From CAVRTM01 sp963696105 (GTDB taxonomy: Bacteria > Actinomycetota > Actinomycetes > Actinomycetales > Dermatophilaceae): a DNA stretch of 64,000 bases. Positions 1 through 7,407 of the stretch are shown piece after piece. The translations under genes and the position numbers were made by a program. Positions within the stretch are counted from its first letter, which is position 1, and every line of letters begins with the position of its first letter. The notes below the pieces were generated by a model. The model did no database searches and was not told where the DNA came from. It saw only the letters and a program-made list of their open reading frames with translations. The DNA is taken from contig CAVOIP010000005.1 of NCBI GenBank assembly GCA_963696105.1, forward strand, positions 1,240,001-1,304,000. The letters run 5' to 3'.

Positions 1-392
1 ACGAGCACGTCGGCCTTGGCGTCCTTGAGCGCCTGGACGATGTCGACCGGCTCGGCCTCGGACTCCTCGATGGTCAGGCGGTAGTACTTGCCCAGGCCGT
101 CGTTGGTCACGCCACGCTGGACGGTCACGCCGGTCGGGGGGACCTCGGCGATCTTGATGGTGTTGTTCTCGGAGGCGTTGATCGCGTCGGCCAGGTCGAA
201 GCCGACCTTCTTGGCGTCGACGTCGAACGCGGCGACGAACTGCACGTCGTTGACGTGGTACTCCCCGAACTTCACGTGCATCAGCCCGGGCACCTTGCCG
301 CTCGGGTCTGCGTCCTTGTAGTACTCGACTCCCTGCACCAGCGAGCTGGCGCAGTTGCCGACGCCGACGATGGCGACGCGCACGGATCCCAT
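1..392 (-). CDS. ino1: Inositol-3-phosphate synthase (partial, N-terminal part)
   Basis: The enzyme converts glucose 6-phosphate to inositol 3-phosphate with NAD, the first step toward phosphatidylinositol, PIMs and mycothiol. The visible 130 residues start MGSVRVAIVGVGNCASSLVQ, an NAD-binding Rossmann start, and continue through EYYKDADPSG and AAFDVDAKKVGFDLADAI, typical of actinobacterial Ino1. The ATG at 390-392 is preceded by GAAGGAG. The gene runs off the left edge, so the catalytic part is not seen. It sits next to a padR gene, as in mycobacteria. An inositol breakdown island lies only 7 kb away, so synthesis and catabolism are close neighbours here. Confidence 0.93.
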   Translation of the reverse strand, partial: MGSVRVAIVGVGNCASSLVQGVEYYKDADPSGKVPGLMHVKFGEYHVNDVQFVAAFDVDAKKVGFDLADAINASENNTIKIAEVPPTGVTVQRGVTNDGLGKYYRLTIEESEAEPVDIVQALKDAKADVL

Positions 393-427
393 GGGGTTCT
401 CCTTCGAAAGAGGGGTATGGCGGATGG

Positions 428-1075
428 TCAGGCGGGGCCGGCGGCTGGGCTGCCGCCGGGCGGAGGCTTCGGGGGCTGCGTCTCGGCCGAGGGGGTGGCC
501 GGAGGCGCGAGGCCGGCGCCGGACGAGCGCTCGGTCTCGATCAGCTCCGACAGCCAGCGCACCTCGCGCTCCGCGGAGTCCAGCCCGTGCCGCTGCAGCT
601 CGGCGGTGTAGAGGTCCAGGCGCTCGCGGCCCCGGGCCGCCGCGGCCCGGATCGCCTCCAGCCGCTCCTCGAGCCGGCTCCGGCGACCCTCCAGGATGCG
701 CAGCCGCACCTCGGCCTGGGTGCGGGAGAAGAAGGCGAAGTGCACGTCGAACGTCTCGTCCTCCCAGGCGGACGGACCGGACTGGGAGATCAGGGACTGG
801 AACTGGTCCTTGCCCGCGGCCGTCAGCTCGTAGACGATCCGGGCCCGCCGGCTGGTCGGCCCCGCGGGGGCGACCGACGACGCCGTACCGGAGGCCCCGG
901 TGATCCAGCCGCGGCCGGACAGGTCGCGCAGGCAGGGGTAGAGCGTGCCGTAGGACAGCGGCCGGAACGCGCCGAGCACGGCGTTGAGGCGCTTGCGCAG
1001 CTCGTAGCCGTGCATCGGGGAGTCGTGCAGGAGCCCGAGGATCGCGAGCTCGAGCAGGGCGCTGCGGCGGCTCAT
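428..1075 (-). CDS. PadR-family transcriptional regulator
   Basis: A 215-residue regulator with an N-terminal PadR winged helix (about residues 5-95; LLELAILGLLHDSPMHGYEL, LSYGTLYPCLRDLSGRGWI) and a C-terminal helical dimerisation part (about 100-190), ending in a Pro/Gly-rich tail. The start at 1075 has GGAAGGAG just upstream; an in-frame ATG 39 nt earlier lacks a ribosome site. It lies 35 bp upstream of ino1 in the same direction and diverges from the penicillin-binding protein gene. A long perfect palindrome lies in the divergent gap and is the probable operator, so self-regulation and control of ponA or ino1 are plausible. The ligand is unknown. Confidence 0.92.
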   Translation of the reverse strand: MSRRSALLELAILGLLHDSPMHGYELRKRLNAVLGAFRPLSYGTLYPCLRDLSGRGWITGASGTASSVAPAGPTSRRARIVYELTAAGKDQFQSLISQSGPSAWEDETFDVHFAFFSRTQAEVRLRILEGRRSRLEERLEAIRAAAARGRERLDLYTAELQRHGLDSAEREVRWLSELIETERSSGAGLAPPATPSAETQPPKPPPGGSPAAGPA

Positions 1076-1131
1076 GCGGCTCCTTCCCCGGGGCTCGACC
1101 TGACAAAGTCGCACTATGTTCGGTCACAGTA

Positions 1132-1164
1132 GCACTGGATATATCGAAGCGATATATCCAGTGC
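1132..1164. promoter_or_regulatory. Palindromic operator between padR and ponA
   Basis: Perfect inverted repeat: GCACTGGATATATCG, a 3-nt centre AAG, then CGATATATCCAGTGC. It is AT-rich in an otherwise GC-rich gap, 57 bp from the padR start and 155 bp from ponA. There is no T-tract and it precedes both genes, so an operator is more likely than a terminator. AT-rich inverted repeats with ATAT cores are known for PadR proteins; binding here is inferred. Confidence 0.7.
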
Positions 1165-1318
1165 ACCGTCGTTGCGCGGGGACGGCAGCCCGCATGGGAA
1201 GGGGGTGGCGCGGGCACAAAGGACGAGGCACCCACCCTGCGCGGTCATACTGGTTCGGTTGCCTGCGGGGCGCGTCGCCGCGCCCGCCCGGCCGAGCACC
1301 CCTGAGGAAAGAAGATCC

Positions 1319-3589
1319 GTGAACGCCAAGACCACCCGCACCGCCGGCCGCCCGACCCGGCGTCCGGCCCCCCGTCCGAAGGGCTGGCGCCGCTTCTTCA
1401 CCCTCAAGCGCATCCTGCTGACGCTGCTGGGGCTCTTCCTGGCCGGGGTGGCCGTGGTGGCAGTGGCCTGGGTCGCGATCGGGGTGCCCTCGCCGAACCA
1501 GCTGGCCGAGGCCCAGGCGTCGGTCATCTACTACGCCGACGGCAAGACCGAGATGGACCGGATCACCCAGGTCGACGGCAACCGCGAGTCGGTGCCGCTC
1601 TCGAAGGTGCCGGTCCAGGTGCAGCACGCCGTGCTCGCCGCCGAGGACCGCAGCTTCTACCAGAACAGCGGGGTCAGCCCCACCGGCATCGGCCGCGCGA
1701 TCGTCGCGGCGATCAAGGGCGGCCCGACCCAGGGCGGGTCGACGATCACCCAGCAGTACGTCAAGAACTACTTCCTCACCCAGGACCAGACGCTGACCCG
1801 CAAGGGCAAGGAGCTGATCATCTCCCTCAAGATCGACCAGCAGAAGTCCAAGTCCGAGATCCTGGGCGACTACCTCAACACCATCTACTACGGCCGCGGC
1901 GCCTATGGCATCCAGACCGCTGCCAAGGCCTACTTCGGCAAGGACGTCTCCCAGCTCACCGTCGGCGAGGGTGCGCTGCTGGCCTCTGTGGTCCGCGGGC
2001 CGGGCTACTACGACCCCTCCCTGGGGGCCCAGCAGAAGAAGAACGCCCAGGCCCGGGTGCGCTACGTCCTCGACGGGATGGTGAGCCAGGGCTGGCTGAC
2101 CCCGGCCCAGCGCGCCAGGACGACCTTCCCCAAGGTGCTCTCGGCCAAGGCCCGCCACAAGCGGCCCGGATCGATCGGCTACATCACCGCGGACGTGCAG
2201 CAGGAGCTCACCACCAAGCTCAAGCTGACCCAGGCCGAGCTCGACCGGGGCGGCCTGCGGATCACGACCACGATCGACAAGCCGGCCCAGGACGCGGCGG
2301 TCCAGGCCGTGCAGGACAACATGCCGACCGGGCCGGGCACGTCCACGCTGCAGACCGGGCTGGTCGCGATCAAGCCCGGCGACGGCGCGATCGTGGCGAT
2401 GTACGGCGGCAAGGACTACTCCAAGATCCAGCTCAGCTCGGCCACCGGCGCGACGATGCAGGCCGGCTCGACGTTCAAGGCATTCGGCCTCATCGCCGCG
2501 CTCGAGCAGGGGATCAGCACGCACACCACCTTCCCGGGCTGGAGCCCGCAGCGGTTCCCCGAGTTCGGAGCGGGCGACAAGGGCCTCGTGCGCAACTTCG
2601 CCGACGAGCAGTTCGGCAACATCGACCTGCAGACCGCGCTCGCGCACTCGGTCAACACCGTCTTCGCCCGGCTCAACATCCAGGTCGGCGCCGACAAGAC
2701 CCGTGAGGCGGCCATCGCCGCGGGGCTGCCGGCCAACACCATCGGCCTGCAGGACAACCTGTCCAACATCTTCGGTACGGCGAACCCGCACGTCCTCGAC
2801 ATGGCCAACGCCTACGCGACGATCGCGGCCAAGGGGCTGCGGGCGACGCCGTACCTGGTCAAGAAGGTGACCAGCGTGGACGGCACGGTCAACTACCAGG
2901 CCCAGAAGCAGACCAAGGTCGCGTTCGACCAGGACGTGGCCATCGACGCCACGGAGGCCCTGACCCACGTCGTCACCGAGGGCACCGGGCAGGGCGCGCT
3001 GGCGCTCGGCCGGCCGGCCGCGGGCAAGACCGGTACGACGACCGAGAACAAGGCGGTCTGGTTCGACGGGTTCACCCCCCAGCTCACGGCGGCGGTCGGC
3101 ATCTACAACGACGTGGGCGGCAAGCCCAAGCCGATGCAGAACATCGCCGGCTTCGGTGAGCTGACCGGTGGCACGTTCCCGGTGAAGATCTGGACCGCGT
3201 TCATGGAGGGTGCCCTGAAGGGCACCAAGACGGTGGACTTTCCCGCCCGTACCGGGGTGGGTGACAACCAGGTGGCGACCCCGACGACGACGTCCTCGAC
3301 CACGTCGCAGTCCTCCACCACGTCGCAGCCGTCGACGTCCAGCAGCTCGAGCACCACGACGTCCAGCAGCCCGACCAGCTCGAGCAGCACCCCGAGCCCG
3401 AGCAGCACCACGTCGACCCAGAAGCCGTCGCCGAGCAGCACCGCGCCGAAGCCGCGGACCTCCCCGACGTCGAAGACGGCGAGGAACCCGGTCGGGCCTG
3501 CGCCGACCACGGCGGCCGCCCCGGTCCAGGGGGCCAGGGCCCGGCCGTCCGCCACGAGCACGGCCGCCGGGACGGGCGCGGGGCACTAG
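1319..3589 (+). CDS. ponA: Class A penicillin-binding protein (PonA-type transglycosylase/transpeptidase)
   Basis: A bifunctional peptidoglycan synthase of 756 residues. Residues 1-30 are basic and cytoplasmic; 31-53 form a membrane anchor. The GT51 transglycosylase follows, with the catalytic Glu109 in AAEDRSFY, QGGSTITQQ (138-146) and RKGKELIISLKI. The transpeptidase has STFK (Ser384, Lys387), SVN (444-446) and KTG (570-572). The last 110 residues are a Ser/Thr/Pro-rich, low-complexity tail. The GTG start is preceded by GAGGAAAG. In mycobacteria ponA1 holds the same place next to rpsF. In many GT51 enzymes the first motif has a His where an Asn stands here (EDRSFYQNSG). Confidence 0.95.
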   Translation: MNAKTTRTAGRPTRRPAPRPKGWRRFFTLKRILLTLLGLFLAGVAVVAVAWVAIGVPSPNQLAEAQASVIYYADGKTEMDRITQVDGNRESVPLSKVPVQVQHAVLAAEDRSFYQNSGVSPTGIGRAIVAAIKGGPTQGGSTITQQYVKNYFLTQDQTLTRKGKELIISLKIDQQKSKSEILGDYLNTIYYGRGAYGIQTAAKAYFGKDVSQLTVGEGALLASVVRGPGYYDPSLGAQQKKNAQARVRYVLDGMVSQGWLTPAQRARTTFPKVLSAKARHKRPGSIGYITADVQQELTTKLKLTQAELDRGGLRITTTIDKPAQDAAVQAVQDNMPTGPGTSTLQTGLVAIKPGDGAIVAMYGGKDYSKIQLSSATGATMQAGSTFKAFGLIAALEQGISTHTTFPGWSPQRFPEFGAGDKGLVRNFADEQFGNIDLQTALAHSVNTVFARLNIQVGADKTREAAIAAGLPANTIGLQDNLSNIFGTANPHVLDMANAYATIAAKGLRATPYLVKKVTSVDGTVNYQAQKQTKVAFDQDVAIDATEALTHVVTEGTGQGALALGRPAAGKTGTTTENKAVWFDGFTPQLTAAVGIYNDVGGKPKPMQNIAGFGELTGGTFPVKIWTAFMEGALKGTKTVDFPARTGVGDNQVATPTTTSSTTSQSSTTSQPSTSSSSSTTTSSSPTSSSSTPSPSSTTSTQKPSPSSTAPKPRTSPTSKTARNPVGPAPTTAAAPVQGARARPSATSTAAGTGAGH

Positions 3590-3605
3590 GGCGGGCGCGG
3601 CGAAC

Positions 3606-3611
3606 TAGTCT
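3606..3611 (+). promoter_or_regulatory. -10 box for leaderless GT87 gene
   Basis: TAGTCT ends 7 nt before the ATG at 3619 and no ribosome site is present. This spacing places transcription start at or next to the start codon. Confidence 0.45.
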
Positions 3612-3618
3612 GCGAGCC

Positions 3619-5055
3619 ATGCCGGCGCCCGTTGACCCCCTCGCCCCGCCCAGCCGCAGGGACCCGGTGGTCGCCGCCGCCAGCGAGGTCGTGGGAGGCC
3701 CGGTCGGCCGGTACGCCGCGCTGGGGCCGGGCCATGCGCGGCCCTGGCCGGTCGTGGCGGCCCTGCTCGCCGCGGCGTCCAGCTTCGTCGTGGCGCTCGG
3801 GGTCGCCCAGAAGGCCCACTGCCTGAAGGTCGGCTGGAGGGGCCCCGACCAGTTCTGGCACGCCTGCTACTCGGACCTGCCGGTGACCTGGCAGAGCTCG
3901 GGGCTCTCGCGCGGCATCACGCCGTACCTCGGCGCGGCCGGTGAGCGGGTGCTGGACCAGCCGGTCGTCTCGGGGCTGGCGATGTGGCTGGTCGGGCTGC
4001 TCGTGCCGGGGAGCGGGCGCTCGCAGCTGCAGTGGTACTTCGTGCTGTGGGCGCTGGTCGTGGCCGTGCTGGTGGCGGTCCTGGTGTGGGTCACGGCCGC
4101 CTCGGCGCGGCGCATGCCGTGGAACGCCGCGCACGTCGCGTTCAGCCCGCTGCTGGTGCTGGTGGCGCTGGTCTCCACCGACCTGCTGGGCGTGCTGCTG
4201 GCCTCGCTCGCGCTGTACGCGTGGGGCCGGCGGTTGGTGCCGGTGGCAGGGGTGCTGCTCGGGCTGGCGATCGGCACCCGCAGCTATGCCCTGGTCGTGC
4301 TGATGGCGGTCGGGCTGCTCGCGCTGCGCTCGGGCCGGCTGCGCGCGTTCGCCACCCTGGCCGGCACCGCGCTGGCCACGCTGCTGGTTCTCACGCTGCC
4401 CTGGCTGCTCAGCGGGAGCGGGGTGCTCGCGTCCTACCGGGGTTGGTGGTCTGCCGGGGCCAGCTACGGCTCGCCCTGGATGGTGCCGATGCTGTTCGGT
4501 CACGGCCTGCCGCGCGGGGCGGTCACGGCCCTCGCCGTGCTGGGGTGGGTCCTCGCGCTCGCGGTCGGCGCGGTCCTGGCCCTCACCCCGCGGCGGCGAC
4601 CCGCCGTCGCCGAGGTGTCCCTGGTCATGCTGGCGATCGTGCTCGTGACCAGTACGACGCTGACCCCCCAGGCGAGCCTGTGGCTGCTGCCCCTCGTCGC
4701 GCTCGTCGGGCTGAGGTGGCGCGACCACCTGATCTGGGCCGGAGCGGAGGCGGCGTACTTCGTGGCGGTGTGGCTGTACATCGCCGGGCTGACCACCCCC
4801 GACCGCGGCCTGCCGGCTCCCGACTACGCGGTGTTCGTCCTCGCGCGGGTGGCGGCGGTCGTCTACCTCGCCGTCCGGGTCTGGCTCCTCGCGGCGTCCC
4901 GGGGGCCGGTCCTGCAGGAGGGCGGCTCAGCGGGGTCGGCCGACGAGGTGGAGGACGGGCACCCGCTGGACGAGCTGGACGAGGTGGACGAGGTGGACGA
5001 GCTGGCCGGGCCGATGGCCGCGGCCCCCGACCGCTTCCTGGTCCGACTCGACTGA
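3619..5055 (+). CDS. GT87-like polytopic membrane glycosyltransferase (DUF2029)
   Basis: A 478-residue membrane protein with about ten hydrophobic segments starting near residue 44. It has features of the DUF2029/GT87 family of polyprenyl-phosphomannose-dependent mannosyltransferases, including the GITPYLGA loop after the first membrane span and LLGLAIGTRSYAL. It occupies the slot held by Rv0051 in M. tuberculosis, downstream of ponA and upstream of rpsF. The C-terminus (about 435-478) is a cytoplasmic acidic tail with repeated DE(V/L) units. The acceptor is unknown; a role in cell-envelope glycan or lipoglycan assembly is inferred. Translation is probably leaderless. Confidence 0.8.
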   Translation: MPAPVDPLAPPSRRDPVVAAASEVVGGPVGRYAALGPGHARPWPVVAALLAAASSFVVALGVAQKAHCLKVGWRGPDQFWHACYSDLPVTWQSSGLSRGITPYLGAAGERVLDQPVVSGLAMWLVGLLVPGSGRSQLQWYFVLWALVVAVLVAVLVWVTAASARRMPWNAAHVAFSPLLVLVALVSTDLLGVLLASLALYAWGRRLVPVAGVLLGLAIGTRSYALVVLMAVGLLALRSGRLRAFATLAGTALATLLVLTLPWLLSGSGVLASYRGWWSAGASYGSPWMVPMLFGHGLPRGAVTALAVLGWVLALAVGAVLALTPRRRPAVAEVSLVMLAIVLVTSTTLTPQASLWLLPLVALVGLRWRDHLIWAGAEAAYFVAVWLYIAGLTTPDRGLPAPDYAVFVLARVAAVVYLAVRVWLLAASRGPVLQEGGSAGSADEVEDGHPLDELDEVDEVDELAGPMAAAPDRFLVRLD

Positions 5056-5064
5056 CCCCTTCCC

Positions 5065-5179
5065 GCAAACCTGGGGGTTCTGCGGGTGGGCGCCATGCAA
5101 ACCTGGGGGTTCTGCGGGTGCCCTCCCCGCAAACCTGGGGGTTCTGCAGGTGGGGGCCATGCAAACCTGGGGGTTCTGC
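5065..5179. repeat. 32-bp-period tandem repeat, 4 copies
   Basis: The 19-bp core GCAAACCTGGGGGTTCTGC occurs perfectly at 5065, 5097, 5129 and 5161, each separated by a 13-bp GC-rich linker (linkers vary slightly). The core carries AACC/GGTT arms and could fold in RNA. It lies 10 bp after the GT87 gene stop and before the rpsF leader, so a termination role is possible. Related arrays lie at 8312 and 24590. Confidence 0.9.
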
Positions 5180-5245
5180 CAGGTGAGGCTTCGGCCGCGC
5201 CTGCGGGCTGTGGACGGCGATTTCAGTGCGGCGCCGGGTTGCCGG

Positions 5246-5375
5246 TATCCTCCTGAGGTTCGCCGCGACACCCCCGTCCGTCCTCGCCGGCAGCGCCCTC
5301 GGGCCTGTCGGTGGCTGCTGACAGGGTCCGGTCCGGTGGGACGCTGCAACCCTCCTGTCACGGAGAGACCGTGAC
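5246..5375 (+). promoter_or_regulatory. rpsF leader: weak promoter and two competing hairpins
   Basis: A TATCCT box (5246-5251) may be the -10 of the rpsF operon. Downstream, GACAGG (5320-5325) can pair with CCTGTC (5354-5359) around a CCGGTCCGG-containing loop. A second hairpin GTCACGG-AGAGA-CCGTGAC (5357-5375) uses three of the same bases, so both cannot form fully. Bacterial rpsF leaders often carry an S6:S18 binding structure with a CCG bulge; this is a candidate for that autoregulatory element, not a proven match. Confidence 0.4.
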
Positions 5376-5405
5376 CGCATAGTCCAAAGGAGGTGGGTTA
5401 TCAGC

Positions 5406-5693
5406 ATGCGTCAGTACGAACTCATGATCATCCTCGACCCCGAGCTCGAAGAGCGCACGGTCCAGCCCTCGCTCGACAAGTTCCTGTCGGTCGTCACCAA
5501 GGACGGGGGCACCGTGGACAAGGTCGACATCTGGGGCCGTCGCCGTCTGGCCTACGAGATCAAGAAGAAGTCCGAGGGCATCTACGCCGTCATCAACATG
5601 ACCGCCGAGTCGGCCACGGCCAAGGAGCTGGACCGCCAGCTCGGCCTCAACGAGTCGGTCCTGCGGACCAAGCTCCTGCGCCCCGGCGCCTGA
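5406..5693 (+). CDS. rpsF: 30S ribosomal protein S6
   Basis: A 95-residue S6 (MRQYELMIILDPELEER..., VDIWGRRRLAYEIKKKSEGIYAVINM, ending KLLRPGA), normal length for actinomycetes. S6 binds S18 on the 30S platform. The ATG is preceded by a near-perfect AAAGGAGGT at 5386-5394. First gene of the rpsF-ssb-rpsR-rplI operon, with 48 bp to ssb. The leader contains possible autoregulatory hairpins. Confidence 0.98.
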   Translation: MRQYELMIILDPELEERTVQPSLDKFLSVVTKDGGTVDKVDIWGRRRLAYEIKKKSEGIYAVINMTAESATAKELDRQLGLNESVLRTKLLRPGA

Positions 5694-5741
5694 GCCCCCT
5701 TCCCCTCCGACACCGACACCGACGAGAAGCAGGGAGTCGAC

Positions 5742-6314
5742 ATGGCTGGCGACACCATCATCACCGTTATCGGCAACATCACCGGCGACCCGGAGCTGCG
5801 GTTCACCCCGTCCGGCGCCGCGGTGGCCAACTTCACCGTTGCCTCGACGCCGCGTCAGTTCGACCGGCAGAGCAACGAGTGGAAGGACGGCGAGACGCTG
5901 TTCATGCGCTGCTCCGTGTGGCGTGACGCGGCGGAGAACGTCGCCGAGTCCCTCGCCCGGGGCACCCGCGTCATCGTCTCCGGCCGGCTGAAGTCCCGCT
6001 CCTACGAGACCAAGGAAGGCGAGAAGCGCACCGTGGTCGAGATGGAGGTCGACGAGGTGGGTCCGTCGCTGCGCTACGCCACGGCCAAGGTCAACCGCAC
6101 CCAGCGCGGTGGCGGTGGCGGTGGCGGCTTCGGCGGCCAGCAGGGCGGCGGCTCCGGCGGTGGCTTCGGCGGTCAGCAGGGCGGCGGCTCCACCGAGAGC
6201 GACCCCTGGGCCACCGGGCCGGCAGCGGGTGGCGCGTCCAGCGGCGCCGGCGGTGGAGGCGGCCAACAGGGCGGCTGGGGCAACTCCCCGTCGTACGACG
6301 AGCCGCCCTTCTAG
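5742..6314 (+). CDS. ssb: Single-stranded DNA-binding protein
   Basis: A 190-residue SSB that coats single-stranded DNA during replication and repair. The OB fold occupies about residues 4-110 (ITVIGNITGDPELRFTPSGAAVANFTVAS, LFMRCSVWRDAAENVAESL). A Gly/Gln-rich disordered linker with GGGFGGQQGGGS repeats follows, and the acidic tip is SYDEPPF, the protein-docking tail. The start is preceded by CAGGGAG. Cotranscription with rpsF and rpsR is the usual bacterial arrangement. Confidence 0.97.
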   Translation: MAGDTIITVIGNITGDPELRFTPSGAAVANFTVASTPRQFDRQSNEWKDGETLFMRCSVWRDAAENVAESLARGTRVIVSGRLKSRSYETKEGEKRTVVEMEVDEVGPSLRYATAKVNRTQRGGGGGGGFGGQQGGGSGGGFGGQQGGGSTESDPWATGPAAGGASSGAGGGGGQQGGWGNSPSYDEPPF

Positions 6315-6367
6315 GCCCATGCGGGGCCGGGCTGGAGCACCAGCGCGGTCCCTTCGCGAGGCGGTTC

Positions 6368-6416
6368 CCTTCCTTCGGGAAGGACCGGCCCGCACCGGCC
6401 GGGCGCATGCCCGGCC
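6368..6416 (+). promoter_or_regulatory. Two hairpins in the ssb-rpsR intergenic mRNA
   Basis: CCTTCC-TTCG-GGAAGG (6368-6383) is a stem with a UUCG tetraloop. GGCCGGGC-GCAT-GCCCGGCC (6397-6416) is a perfect 8-bp stem. They lie in the 162-nt gap before rpsR and could adjust mRNA stability or the rpsR/ssb ratio. No T-tract follows. Confidence 0.5.
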
Positions 6417-6476
6417 ACTCACGATCCCATCCCGGAGCGAGAAACTCCGGGCTCTCACAGAACGGAGAGCACCACG

Positions 6477-6713
6477 ATGGCCAAGCCCGTAGTGCGCAAG
6501 CCCAAGAAGAAGGCCAACCCGCTCAAGGCGGCGAAGGTCGAGAACATCGACTACAAGGACACCGCGCTCCTGCGCAAGTTCATCTCCGACCGCGGCAAGA
6601 TCCGCGCTCGCCGGGTGACCGGTGTGTCCACCCAGGAGCAGCGGCTCATCGCCACGGCCGTGAAGAACGCCCGCGAGATGGCGCTGCTGCCCTACTCCAG
6701 CTCGGCTCGCTGA
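6477..6713 (+). CDS. rpsR: 30S ribosomal protein S18, cysteine-free form
   Basis: A 78-residue S18 (MAKPVVRKPKKKANPLKAAK..., IDYKDTALLRKFISDRGKIRARRVTG, NAREMALLPY). S18 partners S6 on the 30S platform. S18 in this operon often carries zinc ligands: a CxxC near residue 14 and Cys plus His after RRVTG. Here those places read ANPLK and VSTQEQ, so all ligands are absent and the protein should be zinc-independent. Elsewhere it resembles the operon-type protein more than the usual Zur-regulated spare copy. The start follows ACGGAGAG. Confidence 0.96.
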   Translation: MAKPVVRKPKKKANPLKAAKVENIDYKDTALLRKFISDRGKIRARRVTGVSTQEQRLIATAVKNAREMALLPYSSSAR

Positions 6714-6746
6714 GTCAGCACACCGAGTTACCAAGGAGACGCTGAA

Positions 6747-7193
6747 ATGAAACTGATTCTTACCCACGAGGTGTCGGGTCTCGGCACGGCCGGGGAGGTC
6801 GTGGAGGTCAAGGACGGCTACGCCCGCAACTTCCTCTTCCCCCGCGGCCTGGCCACGCCCTGGACCAAGGGCTTCGAGAAGCAGGTCGCCGCGATCCGCA
6901 AGGGCCGTGAGGTCCGCGAGGTCAAGTCCCTGGACGAGGCCAAGCAGATCAAGGGCCAGCTCGAGGCCACGACGGTCACCGTCTCGGCCAAGGCCGGCCA
7001 GGGCGGACGCCTCTTCGGCGCCGTCACCCAGGGCGACGTCGCCGACGCGGTCAAGGCCGCCGGCGGCCCGCAGCTGGACCGCCGCAAGATCGAGATCGTC
7101 AACCCGATCAAGTCCACGGGGACCCACCAGGCGCTCGTGCGTCTGCACCCCGAGGTCCAGGCGACGGTGGCCCTCTCGGTCGTCGCCGGCTGA
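6747..7193 (+). CDS. rplI: 50S ribosomal protein L9
   Basis: A 148-residue L9 with the N-terminal rRNA-binding domain (MKLILTHEVSGLGTAGEVVEVKDGYARNFLFPRG), central helix and C-terminal domain (GRLFGAVTQGDVADAV, VRLHPEVQATVALSVV). L9 binds 23S rRNA at the base of the L1 stalk. An AAGGAGA site precedes the ATG. Last gene of the operon; a 36-bp palindrome follows. In mycobacteria dnaB lies soon after; here about 20 kb of other genes intervene. Confidence 0.98.
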   Translation: MKLILTHEVSGLGTAGEVVEVKDGYARNFLFPRGLATPWTKGFEKQVAAIRKGREVREVKSLDEAKQIKGQLEATTVTVSAKAGQGGRLFGAVTQGDVADAVKAAGGPQLDRRKIEIVNPIKSTGTHQALVRLHPEVQATVALSVVAG

Positions 7194-7244
7194 CGCTGCC
7201 CCACCTGGCGGTCGCCTCCCAGCGATCCGCCGCACGCACACCCC

Positions 7245-7280
7245 GACGGGGCCCGGTTCCACGTGGAACCGGGCCCCGTC
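7245..7280. terminator. 36-bp perfect palindrome after rplI (terminator; contains a parS-like core)
   Basis: The two 18-nt halves are GACGGGGCCCGGTTCCAC and its exact reverse complement. It lies 51 bp after the rplI stop, as expected for the end of the ribosomal operon, though no T-run follows. The centre GTTCCACGTGGAAC resembles the ParB site TGTTTCACGTGAAACA with two symmetric changes, and the locus is probably near oriC, so a parS role is an alternative. Confidence 0.7.
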
Positions 7281-7407
7281 GTCGTTCCCTGCCGCGGCGG
7301 ATCCGCCCAGCGGCCGCTGCCCAGAGACGACCCCTGTGCAAGCACAGGTTCGGGGTGCACGCTGGGCACTGACGGCGACGGTCCGCGGAGTTCGACGGAG
7401 GTATCCC

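Noticed and set aside
1124..3586. Long leftward frame antisense to ponA
   Set aside because: It is a high-GC shadow frame, Arg/Gly-rich, with no domain; ponA has all catalytic motifs.
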